DNA of 64,000 nucleotides, taken from Deltaproteobacteria bacterium. GTDB taxonomy: Bacteria; UBA10199; GCA-002796325; JACPFF01. A program made the translations under genes and the position numbers. Position 1 is the first letter of the stretch. Each line of letters begins with the position of its first letter. Below are positions 18,541 through 24,714 of the stretch, in pieces. A model generated the notes under the pieces. The model was not told the origin of the DNA. It made no database searches and saw only the letters and a list, made by a program, of their open reading frames with translations. The DNA lies in contig JACQUX010000011.1 in assembly GCA_016210045.1 (NCBI GenBank), positions 54,512 to 118,511 on the forward strand, written 5' to 3'.

Positions 18541-19499
18541 ATGCCCCCACCGCCTTTGGCTTCATACGCCAAGACGATCGCCTGGACCAACGGGTGGCGC
18601 ACCACATCCACCTCAGTCAGATAATGCACGCAAATTGCCGGGACCTCGGACAGGATACGTACCGCTTCGATCAGCCCCGACGCCACGCCGTTCGGGAGAT
18701 CGATTTGCGTGATATCGCCCGTGATCACCACTTTCGACGCCTCGCCCATCCGCGTCAGAAACATCTTCATTTGTTCCGGCGTACAATTCTGCCCCTCATC
18801 CAAGATCACAAACGAATGGGCAAGCGTCCGCCCCCGCATGAAGGCCAGCGGCGCGACTTCGATCGTCCCCTCTTCGATCAAGTGTTGCGCCTGTTCGTGT
18901 TCCATCATGTCGTGCAGCGCATCGTACAACGGCCGCAAATAGGGATTCACCTTCTCTTGCATGCTCCCCGGCAAGAAGCCCAATTTCTCCCCCGCCTCGA
19001 CGGCCGGGCGACAGAGGATGATCCGCTCGTGCCGTCGTTTGAGCAGGCTCTCGACCGCCATCGCCATCGCTAAATACGTCTTCCCGGTCCCGGCCGGACC
19101 GATGCCGAACACCATATCGAAGCGACGGATCGCATCGAGATAGGCCTTCTGCCCGGGCGTGCGCGGGGTAATCTGACGACGCCGATTTGGCACCTGGACC
19201 ACATCCGCCACTAACGTCCGCACATCCACGGTGGGTTGGGCGGTCAACGTGCGGAGCGTCTGCGACACGGCGTCGGCATCCAACACGGTCCCACGCGCGA
19301 GCAAATCGTACAACGTCCGCAAGACTTGTTCCCCCAGACGGATGGGTTCGGCATCGCCCCGCAGCAAGATCTGATCACCACGCGCACTCACCGCAATGCC
19401 GAGCGATTGTTCCAAGACGCGCAAATGTCGATCTTCTACGCCGAACAAATCGCGCAACCAGCGGACGTCGTCGAAGGTCACGGTACGCGTTTCACTCAT
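18537..19499 (-). CDS. phoH: PhoH-like ATPase
   Basis: 320 residues from the ATG at 19499, which overlaps the upstream YjbQ-like gene by 8 nt. The N-terminal ~100 residues form the KH-like region common to the PhoH/YbeZ group; the P-loop ATPase follows, with Walker A GPAGTGKT at 134-141, CRPAVEAGEKLGFLPG, a Walker B-like FVILDEGQN and the TGDITQIDLP motif. YbeZ-type proteins work with YbeY in ribosomal RNA metabolism, which fits the shared operon. The longer upstream extension belongs to the neighbouring frame and was rejected. Confidence 0.93.
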   Translation of the reverse strand: MSETRTVTFDDVRWLRDLFGVEDRHLRVLEQSLGIAVSARGDQILLRGDAEPIRLGEQVLRTLYDLLARGTVLDADAVSQTLRTLTAQPTVDVRTLVADVVQVPNRRRQITPRTPGQKAYLDAIRRFDMVFGIGPAGTGKTYLAMAMAVESLLKRRHERIILCRPAVEAGEKLGFLPGSMQEKVNPYLRPLYDALHDMMEHEQAQHLIEEGTIEVAPLAFMRGRTLAHSFVILDEGQNCTPEQMKMFLTRMGEASKVVITGDITQIDLPNGVASGLIEAVRILSEVPAICVHYLTEVDVVRHPLVQAIVLAYEAKGGGGI

Positions 19500-19962
19500 A
19501 GTCTTCCTCGGGTGGGGGTGGAGCCGTCTTGCCCGATTCGGCCGCTTCACCCATCACCTGCACCACAAACTCACGCCGCCGACCTTTCGTCTCAAAATCG
19601 CACAGCAAGACATCGCTGTATGGATCGAGACAGAGGCGGCCATTGTCGAAAGGAATCTGGACCGAGCGTCCCAACAGGGCCGCTAAGACGCGCGGCTCCA
19701 CATCCATCGGTTGGCGCCACTGGTCCTTCGCCTTTCCCCCCTGCGCCGGCTCCCCCCACCGCTTCAAGACGCCACGCAAGCCGGCGACCACTTCGGGGAG
19801 ACCCTCGCCTAACGTCACACTCGCACCGGGCCCCGCCACCAGCACCGTGACCAGCCCGGCCGGGACGTTGGCATCGCGGATAGCGTAGCGCACCTCGTGG
19901 GTAATCGGGAGACAATCCCATTGGTCGGTCGTATTTACGTAATATTTCTTCAAGAATATCAT
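19492..19962 (-). CDS. Divergent YjbQ/UPF0047-like protein
   Basis: 156 residues. The overall strand order and the ending (IPFDNGRLCLDPYSDVLLCDFETKGRRREFVVQVMG) follow the YjbQ/UPF0047 pattern, where the family has VPvxxGxLxLGxWQ...R.R.v.v. The conserved HTTAG signature is replaced by GPGASVT and the conserved histidines are absent, so the thiamine-phosphate-synthase-like activity reported for YjbQ is unlikely. It heads the operon with phoH (8-nt overlap). The relationship is inferred from pattern only; a structure prediction would settle it. Confidence 0.6.
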   Translation of the reverse strand: MIFLKKYYVNTTDQWDCLPITHEVRYAIRDANVPAGLVTVLVAGPGASVTLGEGLPEVVAGLRGVLKRWGEPAQGGKAKDQWRQPMDVEPRVLAALLGRSVQIPFDNGRLCLDPYSDVLLCDFETKGRRREFVVQVMGEAAESGKTAPPPPEEDYE

Positions 19963-20024
19963 GTGGATGATCGCCTAGCCGATTGTCCTGCGCGCGGCAA
20001 TCGCAAAAGTACCGCGATGTTGGG

Positions 20025-20051
20025 GCAACTTTTTTTGCTGGGTGCCGATAT
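20025..20051 (+). promoter_or_regulatory. Sigma-28 (FliA)-type promoter candidate
   Basis: GCAACTTT (20025-20032), an 11-nt spacer and GCCGATAT (20044-20051) match the enterobacterial FliA consensus TAAAGTTT-N11-GCCGATAA, with a near-exact -10. A purine-rich leader and the lipoprotein ATG at 20086 follow. The same arrangement precedes another lipoprotein gene at 29510-29536. Confidence 0.6.
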
Positions 20052-20062
20052 AGGGGGGAGAG

Positions 20063-20180
20063 GGAAGGGAAAAGGGAAAGTCAAAATGCAAAGTGCAAAG
20101 TGCAAAAGGCAATGTGATCGGAAATGGGTCCCCCATTTTGCCTTTTGCATTTTGTCTTTTGCACTTTGCCTTTTCCTCTC
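20063..20180. repeat. Heptamer-type inverted repeat overlapping a gene start
   Basis: Left arm (about 20061-20112) is built from units such as AAAATGC, AAAGTGC and AAAAGGC; the right arm (about 20134-20179) is its imperfect reverse complement. The element spans the start codon and the whole signal-peptide-coding region of the lipoprotein gene at 20086. A shorter copy of the same unit occurs at 40281-40319. Confidence 0.85.
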
Positions 20181-21330
20181 CACCGCCTGTTCTCGACAGC
20201 TTCCCTTCTCTGATTATCAACGTGAGGAATTTTCCGTCACCGCGATCACGGCGGATCAAGAAAAGGTGATTCGCCTGGTCAATCCCAATGAAACGGAGGC
20301 GCAGCATGTGCGCGCGATTGCGTTCGACGCCGGCGGGAATCCGGGCGGACACTTTGCGATCGCGGAAATCACGGTTGGAGGCAAAACCTTTCAACCACGT
20401 GATATTCTGATTCCGCCGCGCTCCGCGCTGGAGATCCATATTCTGTATGCCCCACGCGACCTGCAGACCAGCCGCGTGGCGTTCGGCGGATGGGAGACCG
20501 GGCAACCGCCGCGGCTCGCGCCGTTGCCGCCGCCGGATGACTCGGAGCCGGAAGACGACGCGGCACCGGAACCGGAGAGTGCCACTGGCGTTGCAGCCGC
20601 GTTGCTCGGCCGCGCAACCGCTAGAGCTGCGGCCTCGACCCCGGCAGCGATCCACCGTGCACTCATCGTACTCACATACGACTATCCGCAAGAAGGCGTG
20701 ATGCAAGTCGAGGTGATCGGACAAGCGGTTGCGGGACCACACGGAGAAATCACAGCGACCGGCTCCACGGAACCGGAAGGCCCGATTGAGCCTGGGACTT
20801 GCACCGCCAACGGCACCACGGCCTGCTTCACCGGCGATTTTTCGCTCGGCTTGCCAGAACTGGTGGAGGGAGAATTCACCACGCCGCTTGCAGGCCCGCT
20901 CCCTCTCATGATCGACGGCGCCAGCGCGACACTGGAAATGGCGCAATTTCCGGTCTCGCTCTTCACCTTCAAGAACATCCCCGGGCTCCCGGTCGATGCC
21001 ATTACGCTGGCCATCAGTGGCGATAAGGGGAGCACTGCGACCGGCGACTTTGACGGCACCGCATTGACGTTACGTGGGATTGGGTTCCGGGTGCGAATTT
21101 ATTTAGGAGAAAAATCCCTCGACGCGTTAGCCGGGGCGTCGACCTTCGCCGAATTCTCCATTCGAGATCTCGAAATGACCACCCTCACACCGCTGGCAAG
21201 TGGGACGATCACATTAGGCATCGATACCAAATTGGGCGCCAATCCGACCGGCAATGGACTCGCTGACAGCCAACTCGCAGGCAAACGCGTCGTCGTAAAA
21301 CTGACCGGCACATTAGAATTACCGAAATAG
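20086..21330 (+). CDS. ASH/Hydin-like domain lipoprotein
   Basis: 414 residues. The signal peptide, with core FAFCILSFALCLFLSTAC (lipobox STAC), is encoded by the inverted repeat at 20063-20180. The first mature domain (VIRLVNPNETEAQHVRAI..., ITVGGKTFQPRDILIPPRSALEIHILYAPRD) has the pattern of ASH/Hydin-like immunoglobulin domains also seen in the large lipoprotein at 29557. A Pro/Glu-rich linker and a second beta-rich domain follow. It should be anchored in the envelope, probably the outer membrane. A sigma-28-type promoter lies 35 nt upstream. The function is unknown; the shared promoter type suggests both lipoproteins belong to one regulon. Confidence 0.75.
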   Translation: MQSAKCKRQCDRKWVPHFAFCILSFALCLFLSTACSRQLPFSDYQREEFSVTAITADQEKVIRLVNPNETEAQHVRAIAFDAGGNPGGHFAIAEITVGGKTFQPRDILIPPRSALEIHILYAPRDLQTSRVAFGGWETGQPPRLAPLPPPDDSEPEDDAAPEPESATGVAAALLGRATARAAASTPAAIHRALIVLTYDYPQEGVMQVEVIGQAVAGPHGEITATGSTEPEGPIEPGTCTANGTTACFTGDFSLGLPELVEGEFTTPLAGPLPLMIDGASATLEMAQFPVSLFTFKNIPGLPVDAITLAISGDKGSTATGDFDGTALTLRGIGFRVRIYLGEKSLDALAGASTFAEFSIRDLEMTTLTPLASGTITLGIDTKLGANPTGNGLADSQLAGKRVVVKLTGTLELPK

Positions 21331-21344
21331 CCAACACGCAAAAA

Positions 21345-21446
21345 CAGCCGCACCGCGGCGTTGAGGGGGAGGCTCCATCCGGCTTTGCCGGTGGAGGGGG
21401 CGACGCAAGCCCCTGTAATGTCGCTGGTTCAACTCCAGCCCCACCA
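21345..21446 (+). ncRNA. Unidentified structured RNA candidate with tmRNA-like 3' end
   Basis: A short GC-rich region between the lipoprotein stop and a strong terminator. It contains a near-perfect hairpin (CTCCA-CCGGC / GCCGG-TGGAG, 21373-21396), a second GGGGC/GCCCC hairpin (about 21397-21413), and a T-arm-like hairpin GCTGG-TTCAACT-CCAGC ending in CCCCACCA (21423-21446). The loop TTCAACT and ACCA end resemble the 3' end of tmRNA, but the acceptor strand is four bases short and no matching 5' part exists upstream. It could be an RNA gene or a remnant of one. Confidence 0.35.
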
Positions 21447-21478
21447 AAACAAACGGCCCCACAAGGGGCCGTTTGTTT
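21447..21478. terminator. Strong bidirectional terminator
   Basis: A perfect 14-bp stem (21447-21460 with 21465-21478) and ACAA loop, with A-rich and T-rich flanks on both sides. It can end both the plus-strand lipoprotein/RNA unit and the minus-strand initiator tRNA that ends 2 nt away. Confidence 0.9.
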
Positions 21479-21480
21479 TT

Positions 21481-21557
<77 letters not shown>

Positions 21558-21578
21558 ATGAGGTTGGCGTCCTGGTAC

Positions 21579-22316
21579 TCATCTCCCCTGGGAATGGCAA
21601 GCGGAATGTTGCAACTGCTGAACCTCCGGTGACGTTAATTTACGCCACGCGCCGGGTTTTAAGCGGCCTAAACGGACTGGTCCCATCGCCGTGCGCTTCA
21701 ACTTCAGCACCGTCAGACCGATCGCGGCGGCCATCCGCCGCAATTCGCGCGTCTGCCCCTCCGTCAATACCGCTTCTACCCACGCATGTGCCCCCTCGGC
21801 CCGGAGCATCCGCACCCGCGCCGCACGCAGCACGGTGCCATCGTCCGGAATGCCTTGCGTCCATTGCGCCAATGCGGCTGCGGTCGGCCGCGCGCTCAAT
21901 TTGACCCAATACACCTTTTCCACCGCAAAGCGTGGTTGCGTCAGTCGTGCCACGACCGCGCCATCGTCCGTTAAAATCAGCAGTCCTTCGGAATCGTAAT
22001 CGAGTCGCCCTGCAGCATCGAGCCCGTCAAAACGTTCCGGCAACAATGACCAGACGGTGCGCCGCCGCTGCGGATCCGACTTGGTAGTCACGACCTGTTT
22101 CGGTTTGTAATAGGCCAAATAATGAAAACGCCGCACGGCGCGGAGTCGAGCCCCCCGCCACTCCACACGTGCATGCGTGGGGTCGATCACCACGCCGAGC
22201 TTGGTCACGACACGGCCATTGAGCCGCACTTCGCCCGCCGCCACGGCCGCCTCGGCGACCCGGCGTGAGAGGCCGGTGGCTTGCGCTAAGAATTTATGAA
22301 GACGACACGACGTCAT
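21579..22316 (-). CDS. rluB: RluB/RsuA-family 16S/23S rRNA pseudouridine synthase
   Basis: 245 residues from the ATG at 22316 (a GTG directly before it is also in frame). An N-terminal S4 RNA-binding domain (HKFLAQATGLSRRVAEAAVAAGEVRLNGR) is followed by the synthase domain with the catalytic aspartate in AAGRLDYDSEGLLILTDDG and the KLKRTAMGPVRLGRLKPGAWRKL end typical of the group. The start overlaps the scpB stop by about 23 nt. scpA-scpB-rluB is a common conserved gene order. The exact rRNA site (RluB, RsuA or RluE-like) is not decided. Confidence 0.9.
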   Translation of the reverse strand: MTSCRLHKFLAQATGLSRRVAEAAVAAGEVRLNGRVVTKLGVVIDPTHARVEWRGARLRAVRRFHYLAYYKPKQVVTTKSDPQRRRTVWSLLPERFDGLDAAGRLDYDSEGLLILTDDGAVVARLTQPRFAVEKVYWVKLSARPTAAALAQWTQGIPDDGTVLRAARVRMLRAEGAHAWVEAVLTEGQTRELRRMAAAIGLTVLKLKRTAMGPVRLGRLKPGAWRKLTSPEVQQLQHSACHSQGR

Positions 22317-23109
22317 CACGGCTCACGGGAGGACCACCTGCGGTTGCAACATCCACGATCTCGTCCGTCCCATCACTCTCCTCTTGTCCTGGGGGCTTCG
22401 GAAACATCTGCCGTTCCAAGTGGCGCAACGAACGGATTTGCGACTCGAGTTCGTCGATCACGGATTGATCGGCGCGTGCATAGGCGACTTGCGTCTCGAC
22501 ATCGAGCGGACGGATCGGCTGATCCGCTTCTGCCGCCGGCGCCTCCATGGCTGCGGCGTTCCCGATCGTAGTTTGCTGCTCCAGTTCATGATATTCGCGT
22601 AAGCTTGGCAATGCCGAGAGGCCTTCGAGGTTAAACAACGAGAGGAACTCGCGCGTGGTGCCATACAATAGCGGCGTCCCCGGCTCCTCGCGTTTCCCGA
22701 CGATCCGGACTAAATTCCGCTCCAGCAACGTCTTCAAGACGCCACCACAATCCACCCCACGAATTTCTTCGACCTCCGGACGTGTCATCGGTTGTTGATA
22801 GGCCACAATCGCCAAGGTCTCGAGCGCGGCTTGGGAAAGTCGCACGGGCTTCGGCATATTGAGCCGCTGCAACCACGGCGCACACTCCGGGTTGGTCCGA
22901 AATTGATACCCTCCCGCGACGGCCCGCAGGCAGATCCCACGGCCCGTCGGCATTTGATATTCTTCCACTAACGCGTCCAACGCCTGCTGGATGGCCGCCT
23001 TCTCCACGCCGGCCTCGCCCAGCACTAATGCCATCGCACCGACCGTCAGCGGTTCGGCCGAGACAAAGATCAACGCTTCCACAATGCCCTTCAGCTCCGT
23101 GTGCTCCAT
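22294..23109 (-). CDS. scpB: Segregation and condensation protein B
   Basis: 271 residues. ScpB forms the winged-helix subunit of the SMC-ScpAB condensin that compacts and separates chromosomes. The two winged-helix domains are visible (LKGIVEALIFVSAEPL..., LSQAALETLAIVAYQQPMTRPEVEEIRG...), followed by GTTREFLSLFNL. The C-terminal ~85 residues are an extra acidic tail with no clear family match. The start has a GAGGGGG site; it lies 12 nt after scpA. Confidence 0.95.
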   Translation of the reverse strand: MEHTELKGIVEALIFVSAEPLTVGAMALVLGEAGVEKAAIQQALDALVEEYQMPTGRGICLRAVAGGYQFRTNPECAPWLQRLNMPKPVRLSQAALETLAIVAYQQPMTRPEVEEIRGVDCGGVLKTLLERNLVRIVGKREEPGTPLLYGTTREFLSLFNLEGLSALPSLREYHELEQQTTIGNAAAMEAPAAEADQPIRPLDVETQVAYARADQSVIDELESQIRSLRHLERQMFPKPPGQEESDGTDEIVDVATAGGPPVSRDDVVSSS

Positions 23110-23121
23110 CCATCCCCCTCG

Positions 23122-23880
23122 TTACATGCGCTGTACCATCGTGAGGTCAATCGCTGGCGCGTCCGCTCGCCGTGTGACGTACAGCGGCGTGCCCCCGCCC
23201 GCCTGAAAGAGCGTGATCACGACCAACCGCGCCATTTCCAACAACGCCAAAAACGTTACCACAATTTCGTAACGCGATGTGTACTGCACTAACAGGTCTT
23301 CCAACGCCACAGTGCGCTGCGGCTCCAACCGTTCCATCAGCTGCATGACCCGCTGATTCACACTGATGCGGTCCACTTCGACGGTATGGGCACGTTCCGG
23401 AGGGAGCGCGCGGAGGACGCGGTCGAACGCCTCCACCAACATATAGACATTCCCAACCGCCAAGGGCCGTTCGACCGCTGTTTCCGCCAAGTCCGGTGGT
23501 ACGGCCGTTGGGAAGATTTCCCGCATCAACATCGGCCGACGTTCCAATTCCGCAGCGGCCTCTTTGTAGCGTTGATACTCCAACAAGCGCCGCACCAGAT
23601 CGGCACGCGGGTCGCCTTCCTCTTCGGCCTCCGCCTCGGGGGGCGCCACGGGCAGCAGTAATTGCGACTTAATGTGAGTCAGCTCCGCCGCCATCAGCAG
23701 AAACTCGCCGACCAGATCGATATCCAGCGCTTGCATGGAGTCGAGATAGTGGACGTATTCTTCCGTCAATTGCGCCATCGGGATATCGCGAATGTCGAGA
23801 TCATTTTTCCGAATCAGATAGAGTAATAGATCGAGCGGACCTTCGAAGGCCGGCAAGTTGACACGGTATTCTCCGGCCAT
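23122..23880 (-). CDS. scpA: Segregation and condensation protein A
   Basis: 252 residues. ScpA is the kleisin subunit that bridges SMC heads. Typical features: YRVNLPAFEGPLDLLLYLIRKNDLDI at the N-terminus, HIKSQLLLP, and a C-terminal winged helix with VVTFLALLEMARLV. The ATG at 23880 puts the start a few residues before the conserved motif; an in-frame ATG at 23913 is possible, while the one at 24009 falls inside the terminator of the preceding gene. Neither candidate has a clear ribosome site. First gene of scpA-scpB-rluB. Confidence 0.94.
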   Translation of the reverse strand: MAGEYRVNLPAFEGPLDLLLYLIRKNDLDIRDIPMAQLTEEYVHYLDSMQALDIDLVGEFLLMAAELTHIKSQLLLPVAPPEAEAEEEGDPRADLVRRLLEYQRYKEAAAELERRPMLMREIFPTAVPPDLAETAVERPLAVGNVYMLVEAFDRVLRALPPERAHTVEVDRISVNQRVMQLMERLEPQRTVALEDLLVQYTSRYEIVVTFLALLEMARLVVITLFQAGGGTPLYVTRRADAPAIDLTMVQRM

Positions 23881-23959
23881 TTCGGTAATCACTGGGGATT
23901 CAACGTTCAGCATATGTTCGCAACACGGAATGTACAAACACTCGCCGCGAAACGCAACG

Positions 23960-24005
23960 AGCAAAAAGCGAAAGGGTCGTGACGACCTCATCGTCACGAC
24001 CCTTT
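23960..24005 (-). terminator. Rho-independent terminator
   Basis: A perfect 15-bp stem (23971-23985 with 23991-24005) and 5-nt loop; on the minus strand it is followed by a T-rich tract (CGCTTTTTGC). It ends the small barrel gene at 24047. Confidence 0.85.
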
Positions 24006-24046
24006 GCACACTGACCGACTAAAGCACTGCTACCCATCCGACCTCA

Positions 24047-24574
24047 TTAAAACCAATAATCGAGCCGGCCGATCAGATGCGGGGTGTAAAAGTTCGTCGA
24101 GCTGATCCGCTTATAGGTAAATCCGCTCTCCACACTGAGCGCCAACTGATCCTTCGGCCGGAATTCGTAGCCGACACCACTCGACGTCGCAAAGCCGAGC
24201 TTGGTCGACTTCACGGCACCGAAGGCTGCTTGACCAACGGCGAGTCCACCACCGGCCGAGAGATAGAAGTTGCCGACCGGATACCATTGCGCCTTCGCCA
24301 GCGCATCGTAGAAGCTGAAATTCGCCCCTGACTTCCGGGTGTAGAGATAGTTGTTGTCGAGATAGAGGAGCCACTGGTCGTTCACGCCATAGCCGAGCCG
24401 TGCCGCAGCGCCACCACCGAAACGATCCGTGGGCCCGATTTCACCACCACCAAGCACACCGGCACCGAGAAAAAACCCCTTATGTGGAGAGGTTTCGGCC
24501 GCCTGCGCACTTGACGCTACTCCGACCAGTAAGGCCGCAACCGCCACTGCGATGAGACCAATACGTTTCTTCAT
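24047..24574 (-). CDS. Small outer-membrane beta-barrel protein
   Basis: 175 residues from the ATG at 24574 (AGGAGGG site). The signal peptide ends SSAQAAE. The mature part of about 150 residues shows roughly eight amphipathic strands and ends with aromatic residues (HLIGRLDYWF), as in OmpA/OmpW-like eight-stranded barrels. A sigma-70-type promoter and its own terminator make it a single-gene unit, likely strongly expressed. Its function cannot be told from sequence alone. Confidence 0.8.
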   Translation of the reverse strand: MKKRIGLIAVAVAALLVGVASSAQAAETSPHKGFFLGAGVLGGGEIGPTDRFGGGAAARLGYGVNDQWLLYLDNNYLYTRKSGANFSFYDALAKAQWYPVGNFYLSAGGGLAVGQAAFGAVKSTKLGFATSSGVGYEFRPKDQLALSVESGFTYKRISSTNFYTPHLIGRLDYWF

Positions 24575-24625
24575 ACGTGATACCCTCCTGTTGAATGGTT
24601 GCAGATGGAAGTAACAAGTGGCCCG

Positions 24626-24654
24626 CGTGTAACGGATTTTGCGTGGAGAGTCAA
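24626..24654 (-). promoter_or_regulatory. Sigma-70-type promoter for the small barrel gene
   Basis: Minus strand: TTGACT (24654-24649), 17-nt spacer, TACACG (24631-24626), about 50 nt upstream of the ATG at 24574. Confidence 0.6.
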
Positions 24655-24714
24655 ACAGAGACTCGCGTGTTCCCACCCTAGACAGTGCCGCGCAATTCTC
24701 GTACAACGGCCGCC

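Noticed and set aside
21418..21446. A tRNA gene on the plus strand ending in CCCCACCA
   Set aside because: The T-arm is present but the acceptor 3' strand is four bases too short and no 5' acceptor, D-arm or anticodon arm can be drawn upstream.
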